In this document: in pieces, positions 7,839-16,293 of the stretch | Position numbering within the stretch: position 1 is the stretch's first letter | Layout of the letters: every line of letters begins with the position of its first letter | Assembly: GCA_003249025.1 (NCBI GenBank) | Contig: QBMH01000012.1 | Span: 1 to 43,393 of the forward strand | Length of the DNA: 43,393 nucleotides | Source of the DNA: Leptolyngbya sp. | GTDB taxonomy: Bacteria > Cyanobacteriota > Cyanobacteriia > Leptolyngbyales > Leptolyngbyaceae | Reading direction: 5' to 3' | Made by a program: the position numbers and the translations under genes | Notes under the pieces: generated by a model | Told to the model about the DNA's origin: nothing | The model's database searches: none | Seen by the model: the letters and a program-made list of their open reading frames with translations, nothing else

Positions 7839-9578
7839 TTATTTGGCAGAGGGTTTTGGCGCAGGTTGAGGAACTTGTTGTGGGTTAGCAGTGGCAGCAG
7901 GGGCAGCAGGTCCTTTAGGCGCGATCGCAGGCGCAGAAGTTGGTGCTGGAGATTGGGGCACCGCGAGAGGAGTCTGGGTCGCAGCAGGAGTGGGAACCGC
8001 CGCCGGAGTTGCAGGGGGTGCCACAGGCGCGGGACTGACGACAGGCGCGGGAGCCTGCTTCTCGCCCAAAATGCTGGCATTGCCAGGAACGTAGTAAACC
8101 CCAGAAACGGCGGCGATCATTAGGGTTGCCAGGGTGCCGACAAACAGGGCTTTCCAGCCTAGTTCAGAAATATCTTTACGGCGGGAAGGAATCAGGGCGA
8201 TCGTGCCGCCGACAAAAATCCCCACTGAGGCGAGGTGAGCAAAGCCAGACAGGGCATAGCTGACAATCAACACGGCGCGATCGCTCAAGGAACCATCGGC
8301 TGCCGCTGCTGCTAGTGCTTGATAGGGTGGGATCGCCGTTTCCAGTAAGCGCCGACCAATAATCACCGACGACAGCCAGAGTTCATTCCAGTCGAGGGAA
8401 ACCCCAGTCAGAAAGGTAAACGGCAGGAATAGAAACCCGAGGATATTCGCTAGAGTGACGACCTTAAACACATCCCCAATCGGACTGGGTAAGGTCGCCA
8501 ACCAGAGAAAGATCTGATTGAACAAATAAACTAATCCCAAGATCAAGATCAGCACAGCGGCGATCGACACTGCCATTTTCACCCCATCCAACGCCCCAAT
8601 AATCGCTGCATCCAGGGGACTGACGCGCTCAATGGGTTCGCCCCCAACGGTTTCCTGAGGAACGTCTGCAAAGTCGTCTGATTCATTGCCTGCTGCTGTT
8701 CGATTTAAAGGCTGTTCGCCCCGTAGAAGCCGCGCAATTTCTTCATCTTCAGCGGTGATGGGCACCTCTGAAACGGGCGTGCGGTTGGCATCCTCTAGTA
8801 GCTGCCGTTTGCTCGTGGACAGTCGCAGCTTGGAGGCTTTCGGCTCCTTGGGTATCCCGCCTAAGGTCAGCGGCACCTCCGTTTCGGGCACCAAAATTTT
8901 AGACAGCACAAAGCAGGCAGGAATCGCCATAATCGAAGCCGAGACTAAATGCCCCAAAATATTGGGAAAAACAGGTTTGAGAAAACTCACATAAATCGCC
9001 AGCGTGGAAGAAGCCGCCGTGCCAAAACAGCAAGACAGAATCGCACAGAGTTCGCTGCGGGTCATCTTGGCAAGAAACGGCTTGACGACGATCGCCGCCT
9101 CAATCCCCACAAAAATATTCGCGGCACCGCTCAAAGCTTCCGCTCCACTGAGCCGCATCGTTGAGTAGAAAATTTTGGCAAACACATTGGTAATCACCTG
9201 AATTACGCCAATGTTGTAGAGCAGCGCCATCAAGCCAGAAAAGAAAATCACCGTGGGCAACGCCCGAAACGCAAAGATATAGCCCAAATTCACATCAGGT
9301 GGCTTATCGGGCAAAGGCACAATATTTCGCCCAAACACAAACCGCGCCCCTGCGTCCGCTGCGTCAAACACAACGTTGAGCAAATCGCTAAATGCCTTAA
9401 GCGCATCTCGCGTTGGCGGAAACAAAAAGACTGCTGCTCCTAATGCAAGCTGTAGCAAAATGCCCGTTATCATCACCCGCCAAGGAAAGTAGCGCAGACG
9501 GCGATTTTCTGAAAACAACCAGGCGATGAAACACAGCCCAAAAATGCCAAGAAACGAGATCAAATTCAGAATAGACAT
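7839..9578 (-). CDS. CNT/NupC-family nucleoside transporter (copy 2)
   Basis: Concentrative nucleoside transporter of 579 residues. The ATG at 9578 is chosen because the protein then begins MSILNLISFLGIFGLC, matching the start of the paralog at 2217; an in-frame upstream ATG at 9677 adds 33 residues unlike any transporter. Conserved blocks are LSGAEALSGAANIFVGIEA (about 143-161), MTRSELCAI and YALSGFAHLASVGIFVGG. There is a hydrophilic linker of about 85 residues (238-322) between the two halves. A tail of about 70 residues (509-579), almost all Pro, Ala, Thr and Gln, follows the last membrane segment and is missing from copy 1. The role of the tail is unknown. Confidence 0.88.
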   Translation of the reverse strand: MSILNLISFLGIFGLCFIAWLFSENRRLRYFPWRVMITGILLQLALGAAVFLFPPTRDALKAFSDLLNVVFDAADAGARFVFGRNIVPLPDKPPDVNLGYIFAFRALPTVIFFSGLMALLYNIGVIQVITNVFAKIFYSTMRLSGAEALSGAANIFVGIEAAIVVKPFLAKMTRSELCAILSCCFGTAASSTLAIYVSFLKPVFPNILGHLVSASIMAIPACFVLSKILVPETEVPLTLGGIPKEPKASKLRLSTSKRQLLEDANRTPVSEVPITAEDEEIARLLRGEQPLNRTAAGNESDDFADVPQETVGGEPIERVSPLDAAIIGALDGVKMAVSIAAVLILILGLVYLFNQIFLWLATLPSPIGDVFKVVTLANILGFLFLPFTFLTGVSLDWNELWLSSVIIGRRLLETAIPPYQALAAAAADGSLSDRAVLIVSYALSGFAHLASVGIFVGGTIALIPSRRKDISELGWKALFVGTLATLMIAAVSGVYYVPGNASILGEKQAPAPVVSPAPVAPPATPAAVPTPAATQTPLAVPQSPAPTSAPAIAPKGPAAPAATANPQQVPQPAPKPSAK

Positions 9579-10180
9579 AAGCTCGGCACTCGATGAAGAA
9601 AACGGTGGACGGCAACAGCGGCTTTGCTGCGATTGGAAAACGCGATCGCGGATGAAACGAATCTCTGTATGCGGCACTTATGCACCTATTTAAGAGATCT
9701 GTACCCCCATAAATGCCGCCTGTAATAACGCAGCAATTCTATTAAGATGCGTCAGGTGCGCTAACATAGTTTCCCCAATCCATGGGTGGGTTTTTATTTG
9801 CCTACCAAATGCCTTCATTGACTCAGGAATCATCCTTAAGATAGAAGGCAAATATTCTTAAGACAATACTCAAAAACTTCTACCTTGGCACAGCCGAAAG
9901 GATGACTTTCAACTGAATGTTACAAAACGAGTCATAGCTTCAAACTTGATAATCTTATAGAACCCATTTGATATCTAGCCTACAACCCTTAGCAGGAGAC
10001 GTTTTCGGTAAATTAACCGCTTTTGCTGAAACGCCTTGATAGTAACAGTTTCACAAAAGATCCAAAACAGGCTCTATAAAGTGAGTTGTGCTTACAATAC
10101 TGACCGCTGTTCTCTGAATCATCCTTTTTTCTAAAAGGTTGATAATGGGCGAGTGAACCCGTAGACTTCTGGCTATTTTT
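9579..10180. other. long intergenic region without a recognisable gene
   Basis: About 600 bases between the divergent copy 2 transporter and the small zinc-ribbon gene. No ORF with coding character, tRNA or repeat was recognised. A weak hairpin, bases 9774-9790, is followed by five T residues on the plus strand, but no plus-strand gene lies upstream for it to terminate. Promoters for both flanking genes must lie here, but no convincing -35/-10 pair was found by eye. Confidence 0.5.
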
Positions 10181-10468
10181 ATGGAAGCGTTTGAGCTAAT
10201 CCCGCCTGAGTGGACCCAATTAGCGGTTCATGCCGCAACATTTCAGTGTCCTAATTGTCATGCCACCAGCCAATCAGCAAATCAGGTTTGGATCAATCGC
10301 CGATCGCCTGTTTTTACTGAAGATCATCGCCGCAAGTGGCAGGAATTTTATCGGTGCAATTGTGAAACGGTTTGGTGGGGCTGGAGTAGCGATCGCCCCC
10401 CGTCTGAGCTTGCCAACCAAGAACGAGAACTACCTCCCCCGCGCAGTTTTAACCCGTCTGAGGAGTAA
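10181..10468 (+). CDS. small conserved zinc-ribbon-like protein
   Basis: Protein of 95 residues. Two cysteine pairs, CPNC (Cys23 and Cys26) and CNC (Cys60 and Cys62), are spaced as in a zinc ribbon. The segment after the second pair is tryptophan-rich (VWWGW). The C terminus is Pro/Glu-rich. No catalytic motif is visible. The function is unknown; a nucleic-acid or protein-binding zinc ribbon is the simplest reading. It stands alone between a long intergenic region and the CDP-sugar operon, 211 bases before rfbF. A second ORF in another frame at 10230-10487 is a shadow. Confidence 0.65.
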   Translation: MEAFELIPPEWTQLAVHAATFQCPNCHATSQSANQVWINRRSPVFTEDHRRKWQEFYRCNCETVWWGWSSDRPPSELANQERELPPPRSFNPSEE

Positions 10469-10679
10469 ATTGGACATAGTAGTCTAGTTTGGAAATCTAT
10501 CTCTCTAAACGTTAGCGGCTTAGAGAGCCAGGGAAGACTGAAGGTAGTCATTAACTTCTTTGTTTTTTCACACGTTAGTCTTTTTGCTCATCATTAGGTT
10601 CACAAATCGACTTAAAAGAAATACTGGGATTGAGAAGTAGTGAAAAGACCCCTTCAGTGTTATTGAGGCTTGTAAACTT

Positions 10680-11453
10680 ATGAAAGCAGTCATCCTTGCA
10701 GGCGGACTGGGAACGCGGCTTAGTGAAGAAACCTCAATCAAACCCAAACCCATGGTAGAGGTGGGAGGGCAACCTATCCTCTGGCATATTCTAAAAATTT
10801 ATTCCTCTCATGGCGTGAATGATTTCGTCATTTGCTGTGGCTATAAGGGATACATGATCAAAGAATATTTTGCCAACTACTTTCTCCGCATGTCCGATGT
10901 CACCTTTGATATGCGGTTTAACCAGATGAACATTCACGCGGGCAAAGCGGAACCTTGGCGAGTCACCCTAGTGGATACGGGCGAAGACACCTTAACGGGT
11001 GGGCGATTGAAACGGGTGCGTGAACACATTGGCAATGAAACATTCTGCTTTACCTATGGAGATGGAGTGAGCGATGTCAACATTACCAAACTGATTGAAT
11101 TTCATCAGCAGCAAGGAACCCTCGCCACCCTGACAGCCGTGCAACCTCCTGGGCGGTTTGGCGCGATCGCCCTGAGTCACGAGCAAACCAAAATCAACAC
11201 CTTTCATGAAAAACCCGACGGTGATGGCGCATACATCAACGGCGGTTACTTTGTTTTAGAGCCTGCCGTAATTGACTACATCGCCGACGATTTCACCACC
11301 TGGGAGCAAGAACCTCTGCAAAAGCTGGCTCATTTAGGACAAGTTTCTGCCTTTCGGCATCATGGCTTCTGGCAGCCAATGGATACCCTAAAAGACAGGA
11401 ACGATTTAGAACGCCACTGGCAAAACGGCACAGCCCCATGGAAGGTTTGGTGA
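10680..11453 (+). CDS. rfbF: glucose-1-phosphate cytidylyltransferase
   Basis: Converts glucose 1-phosphate and CTP to CDP-glucose and pyrophosphate, the entry step of CDP-deoxysugar synthesis. The 257-residue length matches the family. The nucleotidyltransferase signature is at the N terminus ([20 protein letters not shown], then MVEVGG), and the family-specific [28 protein letters not shown] and NGGYFVLEP follow. It is the first gene of a rightward operon. Its stop overlaps the preferred start of rfbG by one base (TGATG), which indicates translational coupling. Confidence 0.95.
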   Translation: MKAVILAGGLGTRLSEETSIKPKPMVEVGGQPILWHILKIYSSHGVNDFVICCGYKGYMIKEYFANYFLRMSDVTFDMRFNQMNIHAGKAEPWRVTLVDTGEDTLTGGRLKRVREHIGNETFCFTYGDGVSDVNITKLIEFHQQQGTLATLTAVQPPGRFGAIALSHEQTKINTFHEKPDGDGAYINGGYFVLEPAVIDYIADDFTTWEQEPLQKLAHLGQVSAFRHHGFWQPMDTLKDRNDLERHWQNGTAPWKVW

Positions 11454-12580
11454 TGTCAATGGAATTTTGGTCTAACAAGAAAGTCTTGATTACCGGACAC
11501 ACTGGGTTCAAAGGGAGTTGGCTTTCCCTGTGGCTGCAACGTTTAGGTGCCAGTGTGATTGGCTACTCACTTCCTGCACCGACTCAACCCAGCCTGTTTG
11601 AGGTTGCCAAAATTGAGCCAGAACTCACCAGCATGATTGGCGATATTCGGGATCTGGCAAAGTTGCAAGCGGTGATGACAGAGCATCAGCCAGATATTGT
11701 GTTCCATATGGCAGCCCAGCCATTGGTGCGATACTCCTACCAGAATCCGGTAGAAACCTACGCCACCAACGTGATGGGCACGGTCAACCTATTAGAATCA
11801 GTGCGTCATACTCCCAGTGTGCGGGCTGTCGTCGTGATCACCACCGATAAGTGTTACGAGAACCGAGAATGGGTTTGGGGCTATCGCGAAGATGAACCCA
11901 TGGGTGGACGTGATCCCTATTCCAGCAGCAAGGGCTGTGCAGAACTGGTCACCGAAGCCTATCGATCTTCGTTTTTTATGCCGCATCCAGAGAATCTTTC
12001 TCAGCCTGCTGCGATCGCCAGTGTGCGGGCAGGTAATGTAATTGGTGGGGGCGACTGGGCAAGCGATCGCCTGATTCCTGACATCATGCGGGCAATTCAG
12101 GCAGAACAGCCTGTGCAAATTCGCAATCCTCACGCCATTCGTCCCTGGCAGCATGTTTTGGAACCTCTCAGCGGCTACTTGTTGCTGGCAGAGCGACTCT
12201 GGCAAACCGGAGCTACCTATGCGGAGGGCTGGAACTTTGGTCCCAATGATGAGGATGTCAAATCAGTCTCTTGGATTGTGGACTATTTGACCCAGCGTTG
12301 GGGCGAGGGCGCAACTTGGCAACTGGATGCTGCCGATCATCCCCATGAAGCAACCTATTTAAAACTCGATTGCTCTAAAGCAAAAGCTAGGCTGGGCTGG
12401 CATCCTCGTCTATCCTTGGGAACCACCCTGGAATGGATTGTGGAATTCTATCAGGCATATCGCCACCAGGAAGACATGAAAACAATCGTGGAGGCGCAAA
12501 TTCTTCGCTATCAAGCGTTGCAATTAAATCAGGCTGCCCCTATCCCTGCAATACCGTCCCTTTCCACCAGTTCACCGTAA
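11453..12580 (+). CDS. rfbG: CDP-glucose 4,6-dehydratase
   Basis: NAD-dependent short-chain dehydrogenase-type enzyme that turns CDP-glucose into CDP-4-keto-6-deoxyglucose. Visible features are the Rossmann motif VLITGHTGFKGSW at the N terminus, the active-site YSSSK (in DPYSSSKGCAELV), VRAGNVIGGGDWA and the substrate-binding RPWQHVLEPLSGY, all typical of RfbG. The ATG at 11453 overlaps the rfbF stop and gives 375 residues; an in-frame ATG lies upstream at 11438 inside rfbF and another at 11459. The next gene follows after 22 bases. Confidence 0.95.
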   Translation: MSMEFWSNKKVLITGHTGFKGSWLSLWLQRLGASVIGYSLPAPTQPSLFEVAKIEPELTSMIGDIRDLAKLQAVMTEHQPDIVFHMAAQPLVRYSYQNPVETYATNVMGTVNLLESVRHTPSVRAVVVITTDKCYENREWVWGYREDEPMGGRDPYSSSKGCAELVTEAYRSSFFMPHPENLSQPAAIASVRAGNVIGGGDWASDRLIPDIMRAIQAEQPVQIRNPHAIRPWQHVLEPLSGYLLLAERLWQTGATYAEGWNFGPNDEDVKSVSWIVDYLTQRWGEGATWQLDAADHPHEATYLKLDCSKAKARLGWHPRLSLGTTLEWIVEFYQAYRHQEDMKTIVEAQILRYQALQLNQAAPIPAIPSLSTSSP

Positions 12581-12602
12581 TCATGCATGACTTGGAGTAC
12601 CT

Positions 12603-13154
12603 ATGATTTTCACTGAAACTACTTTGCAGGGGGCTTTTATCATTGATCTTGATCGCAAATCGGACGATCGCGGCTACTTTGCCCGAATGTTTTGTGGCAA
12701 CGAGTTTGAGCAGCATGGCTTGAAACCTACCGTCGCCCAATGCAACCTCTCGTTTAACCATCACCAAGGCACCCTGCGGGGAATGCATTACCAAATTCCA
12801 CCTGCCACAGAAACGAAACTTGTGCGCTGCATTCGAGGTGCGATTTATGATGTCATCGTTGATTTGCGTCCTGACTCTCCTAGCTATCTTCAGCATGTGG
12901 GCGTGGAGTTGACCCCAGAAAATGGGCGATCGCTCTATGTGCCCGAACTGTTTGCCCATGGCTATCAAACTCTGACCGATAACACTGAAGTGATGTATGC
13001 GGTCAGCGAGTTTTATACGCCCAACTGTGAACGGGGTGCGCGATACAACGATCCCGCCTTTGGGATTGAGTGGCGCTTGCCCATCACCAACATCTCAGAA
13101 AAAGATGCCTCCTGGGCATTCTATGAACCCGTCGCGATTGGAGTTCCATCATGA
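12603..13154 (+). CDS. RmlC-like nucleotide-sugar 3,5-epimerase (cupin)
   Basis: Protein of 183 residues with the dTDP-4-dehydrorhamnose 3,5-epimerase fold. Residues that match the catalytic set of RmlC are present: His62 in RGMHYQIPP, Lys72, Tyr132 and an Asp near 168. The family blocks AIYDVIVDLRPDSPSY and LYVPELFAHGYQTL are also seen. Since it sits directly behind rfbF and rfbG, the substrate is more likely CDP-4-keto-6-deoxyglucose than the dTDP sugar (inference). A GGAG precedes the ATG. The last four bases overlap the next gene (ATGA), so the two are probably coupled. Confidence 0.85.
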   Translation: MIFTETTLQGAFIIDLDRKSDDRGYFARMFCGNEFEQHGLKPTVAQCNLSFNHHQGTLRGMHYQIPPATETKLVRCIRGAIYDVIVDLRPDSPSYLQHVGVELTPENGRSLYVPELFAHGYQTLTDNTEVMYAVSEFYTPNCERGARYNDPAFGIEWRLPITNISEKDASWAFYEPVAIGVPS

Positions 13155-14461
13155 TTATTGTTGATACAGCACTGAAAGCACGGGCAGAAGCGGGAAACCC
13201 CGTCAGAGTGGGCATGGTTGGGTCTGGGTTTATGGGCTGGGGCATTGCCAATCAAATTATCAACTCGGTTCCTGGCATGGAGTTGGTGGCAGTGGCGAGT
13301 CGGCATTTGAGTAACGCCAAACGCGCCTATGACGAGGCGGGTGTTGAAACGGTGCGAGAAGTCAAGACGGTGGCAGAACTGGAGGACGCGATCGCCCAAG
13401 GAACCGCCGCCATCACTGAAGATGCCCTATTGCTGTGTCAGGCAGAGGGGATTGATGCGCTGATTGAGGTGACGGGCACGATCGACTTTGCGGCAAAAGT
13501 CGTTTTGGAGGCGATCGCCCACGGCAAACATATTGTGTTGATGAACGCAGAATTGGATGGCACCATCGGCGCAATTCTGAAAACCTACGCCGACAAAGCG
13601 GGCGTGATTCTTTCTGGCTGCGATGGGGATCAACCCGGCGTGGAGATGAATCTGTATCGCTATGTCAAAAGCATTGGCATGACTCCCTTGCTCTGCGGCA
13701 ACATCAAAGGCTTGCAAGATGCCTACCGCAACCCAACCACGCAGGAAGGCTTTGCCAAAAAATGGGGACAAAAGCCGCACATGGTCACGAGTTTTGCGGA
13801 TGGCACCAAAATTTCCTTTGAGCAGGCGATCGTTGCCAATGCCACAGGCATGACCATCGCCAAGCGGGGAATGCTGGGCTACGACTTCACCGGGCATGTG
13901 GATGACATGACCCACCTCTACGATGTGGAGCAACTCAAAGCGTTGGGTGGCATTGTGGATTATGTGGTGGGCGCAAAACCCGGTCCTGGTGTATTTGTCT
14001 ACGCTACTCAAGACGACCCAAAACACTGCCATTATCTCAACTATTACAAGTTGGGCGCAGGTCCACTTTATAGCTTTTACACGCCCTATCACCTCTGCCA
14101 CTTTGAAGTGCCGCTGTCGGTGGCGCGAGTGGTCTTGTTCAAAGATGCGGTGCTGGCTCCGTTGGGTGCGCCCAGAGTGGAGGTGGTGGCGACTGCCAAA
14201 ACTGATCTTAAAGTAGGTGAAACGATCGACTGCATTGGTGGCTATATGACCTATGGGCAGTGCGAAACCGCTCAAGTTACCCAAGCGCAAAATTTGTTTC
14301 CGATTGGTTTAGCAGAAGGGTGCCGCCTGAAGCGCGCCGTCGCCAAGGATCAGATCCTCACCTACGACGATGTGGAACTGCCGGAAAATCGCTTGTGTGA
14401 TCGCCTGCGGGCTGAACAAAATGCCTACTTTCCTCAAGCGCGTCAACTGGTAACGGTCTAA
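13151..14461 (+). CDS. NAD(P)-binding oxidoreductase with C-terminal SAF domain (COG4091-like)
   Basis: Protein of 436 residues. A Rossmann domain opens near residue 18 (VRVGMVGSGFMGWGI, GxGxxG). A homoserine-dehydrogenase-like middle follows (EVTGTIDFAAKVVLEAI, SGCDGDQPGVEMNLYRYVK). A SAF-type domain fills about 360-412 (VAKDQILTYDDVELPE). Proteins of this build are often labelled homoserine dehydrogenase, but the position inside a CDP-sugar operon argues for a sugar-nucleotide or sugar substrate. It occupies the place where a CDP-4-keto-6-deoxyglucose 3-dehydratase (rfbH) is found in classical 3,6-dideoxyhexose operons, and no rfbH is present. The reaction is unknown. Confidence 0.8.
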   Translation: MIIVDTALKARAEAGNPVRVGMVGSGFMGWGIANQIINSVPGMELVAVASRHLSNAKRAYDEAGVETVREVKTVAELEDAIAQGTAAITEDALLLCQAEGIDALIEVTGTIDFAAKVVLEAIAHGKHIVLMNAELDGTIGAILKTYADKAGVILSGCDGDQPGVEMNLYRYVKSIGMTPLLCGNIKGLQDAYRNPTTQEGFAKKWGQKPHMVTSFADGTKISFEQAIVANATGMTIAKRGMLGYDFTGHVDDMTHLYDVEQLKALGGIVDYVVGAKPGPGVFVYATQDDPKHCHYLNYYKLGAGPLYSFYTPYHLCHFEVPLSVARVVLFKDAVLAPLGAPRVEVVATAKTDLKVGETIDCIGGYMTYGQCETAQVTQAQNLFPIGLAEGCRLKRAVAKDQILTYDDVELPENRLCDRLRAEQNAYFPQARQLVTV

Positions 14462-14490
14462 TTTCTCGACATCTAACCTGGCACTGTTCT

Positions 14491-15321
14491 ATGAAACTAA
14501 GCGTAATTCTGCCGTGTTTTAACGATGCAGAAACAATCGCCGTTCAACTGGAAGCGCTGACTCGTCAGTTTTGGGCTGGAGAGTGGGAAGTGATCGTGTC
14601 AAACAATGGCTCAACGGATAACTCGATGAAGATTGTGGAGCGCTACCGCGATCGCCTGCCCAATCTTCGCATTGTCAATGCTCACAATCCGCCTGAACCC
14701 AGATTAGGCGTAACCCATTCCTACAATGTCGAGATTAAAGCGGCAACCGGGGATGCTTTTGCCTTTTGTGAATCTGACGATGAAGTGGCTCCGGGCTGGG
14801 TAGCGGCGATGGCAAAGGCACTGACGAACTATGACCTGGTTGCCGGATCACTGGATTACACCAAACTTAATCCCGACTGGCTGGTCAAAGCTTTTGGAAC
14901 AGGGATTCAATTGAAAAAGTTTAACATTGTTGAGTTCATTCATCCTGCACCTTATGCTTCTGGCTGCAACATGGGAATGAAGCGATCGACTTACGAAGCT
15001 GTGGGCAAGATTAATGAGGCAATTCGCTACGTCTGGGATATGGAATTTTGTTGGCGCGTTCAGGATGTAGGCTTCCAACTTCACTTTGTTCCAGATGCGA
15101 TCGCACGCTATCGCCTGCGCCACACATTACGGGGGCTATTTCGCCAAAATCGCAATTGGGGCGAAGAACAGGCACTCCTGAGACGGTTGAATAAGAGAGC
15201 GATCGGTCGAATGGCGATCTCCAAAGATAGTTTTGGTGTTTTGATCAATGTGTGGGAGTCGTCACAATTTTTAGCAAGGCAAGGTTGGCACGCTGGGCTT
15301 TTAATACGGGTTGGAATGTAG
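14491..15321 (+). CDS. family 2 glycosyltransferase with frameshifted 3' end
   Basis: GT-A glycosyltransferase with the opening strand LSVILPCFNDAETI, the VSNNGSTDNS motif and the metal-binding ESDDE (about 91-95). As read the product is 276 residues and ends in LLIRVGM. From about 15255 the coding signal moves to another frame, which reads VVTIFSKARLARWAFNTGWN and continues to TGA at 15402-15404. Removing one TG from the TGTGTG at 15249-15254 joins the frames and gives about 303 residues. The operon context suggests it transfers the CDP-derived sugar. Either the strain has a frameshift or the base call is wrong. Confidence 0.8.
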   Translation: MKLSVILPCFNDAETIAVQLEALTRQFWAGEWEVIVSNNGSTDNSMKIVERYRDRLPNLRIVNAHNPPEPRLGVTHSYNVEIKAATGDAFAFCESDDEVAPGWVAAMAKALTNYDLVAGSLDYTKLNPDWLVKAFGTGIQLKKFNIVEFIHPAPYASGCNMGMKRSTYEAVGKINEAIRYVWDMEFCWRVQDVGFQLHFVPDAIARYRLRHTLRGLFRQNRNWGEEQALLRRLNKRAIGRMAISKDSFGVLINVWESSQFLARQGWHAGLLIRVGM

Positions 15322-15385
15322 GCAATCTGCGGGGCAACAGAAAATATTTTCGATCGGATTTTGATAAAGCGCAGTATGTAGTCAA

Positions 15386-15413
15386 GGCGAGAGGCAAGAG
15401 GTGAGAGGGAAGA
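15386..15413. repeat. 7-bp tandem repeat (GGCGAGA-type, four units)
   Basis: Four consecutive heptamers: GGCGAGA, GGCAAGA, GGTGAGA, GGGAAGA. They cover the end of the frame-restored glycosyltransferase and the gap to the convergent livG-type gene. Confidence 0.7.
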
Positions 15414-15420
15414 ATTAAGA

Positions 15421-16293
15421 CTATTGACCGAGGTAGGCTTCTAACACTTCCGGGTTGGATTGAATTTCGGCGGGGGTGCCATCTGCCAAGTTGCGTCCTT
15501 CTGCCAGCACCCAAACGCGATCGCAGAGAGACATAATTACATCCATGTTGTGTTCGATGATCAAGAAAGTCATGCCATCCCGATTCCAACCTTGGATGCG
15601 ATCGCAAATTTGGTTGATTAACGTTGGGTTCACACCAGCGGCGGGTTCATCCAGCATAATTAGTTTTGGATCAGCCATCAACGCCCGTCCAATTTCCAGT
15701 AATTTTCGTTGTCCACCTGATAGTGCCCCGGCATACTCATTTGCCATGTGCGCCAAACCAATCGAGTCTAAAATTTCAAATGCTTTTTGGCGCTGTGCTT
15801 TCTCTTCTTGAGCAATCTGTTTTTGTCGAAACCAGGTATTCCAAAATTGCTCTCCGGTTTGCTTTTGGGCAGCCAGCAACAAATTGTCTAAAACTGAGAG
15901 CCGAGACAGAACACGAGCGACTTGAAAGGTACGCACCATACCCATTCGAGCGATGGTGTGGGGTTGGAGCTGATGAATCGGTTCGCCATCAAACAAGACG
16001 CGCCCTTGATCGGAACGAATCACATTGGATAGCAGATTAAACAAGGTGGTTTTTCCAGCGCCGTTAGGTCCTACCAATCCAGTGATGCTGCCTTTGGGCA
16101 CTTCAATCCGGGCGCAATCGACGGCGCAACAGGTGCCACCAAAATTTTTGACGAGTCCACTGGCGGCTAACAGGGGCAGTTCCAGTCGTGGCGCGATCGT
16201 GCCATCTTGCACCTCTGCTAATATCTCCGCTAGGGTTTCTCCAGCGCGATCTCCTGGGGAAGACTGGGGAAAATTGGTGGGTTCATCGACCAA
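15421..16293 (-). CDS. branched-chain/neutral amino acid ABC transporter ATPase (LivG-type)
   Basis: ATP-binding subunit of 290 residues. Walker A is GPNGAGKT (75-82), the ABC signature is LSGGQRKLLEIGRAL, Walker B is LIMLDEPAAGV and the switch histidine is in IIEHNMDVIM, all of the LivG subtype. It would energise amino-acid uptake with the permease encoded just upstream. The start is TTG at 16293, supported by GGAGGAA at 16301-16307, seven bases away, and by overlap with the permease stop. No in-frame ATG precedes the domain. This gives about 40 extra N-terminal residues compared with standard LivG. In cyanobacteria the closest known systems are the Nat permeases (NatA-like). No binding protein, second permease or LivF is present nearby. 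Confidence 0.88.
   Translation of the reverse strand: MVDEPTNFPQSSPGDRAGETLAEILAEVQDGTIAPRLELPLLAASGLVKNFGGTCCAVDCARIEVPKGSITGLVGPNGAGKTTLFNLLSNVIRSDQGRVLFDGEPIHQLQPHTIARMGMVRTFQVARVLSRLSVLDNLLLAAQKQTGEQFWNTWFRQKQIAQEEKAQRQKAFEILDSIGLAHMANEYAGALSGGQRKLLEIGRALMADPKLIMLDEPAAGVNPTLINQICDRIQGWNRDGMTFLIIEHNMDVIMSLCDRVWVLAEGRNLADGTPAEIQSNPEVLEAYLGQ

Noticed and set aside
7866-8123. Gly/Arg-rich ORFs on the plus strand
   Set aside because: They are shadows of the Pro/Ala-rich tail of transporter copy 2.
9579-9677. Extended N terminus of nucleoside transporter copy 2
   Set aside because: The added 33 residues are Arg/Ser/Cys-rich and the paralog starts exactly at the position matching 9578.
9774-9795. 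Hairpin with a T run, possible terminator
   Set aside because: The stem is short with a bulge, and no plus-strand gene lies upstream.
13427-14290. 287-residue antisense ORF
   Set aside because: Histidine-rich shadow of the SAF oxidoreductase gene with no family features.
13151-14461. Annotation as homoserine dehydrogenase of threonine synthesis
   Set aside because: The fold resembles it, but the SAF domain and the position within a CDP-sugar operon do not fit threonine synthesis.
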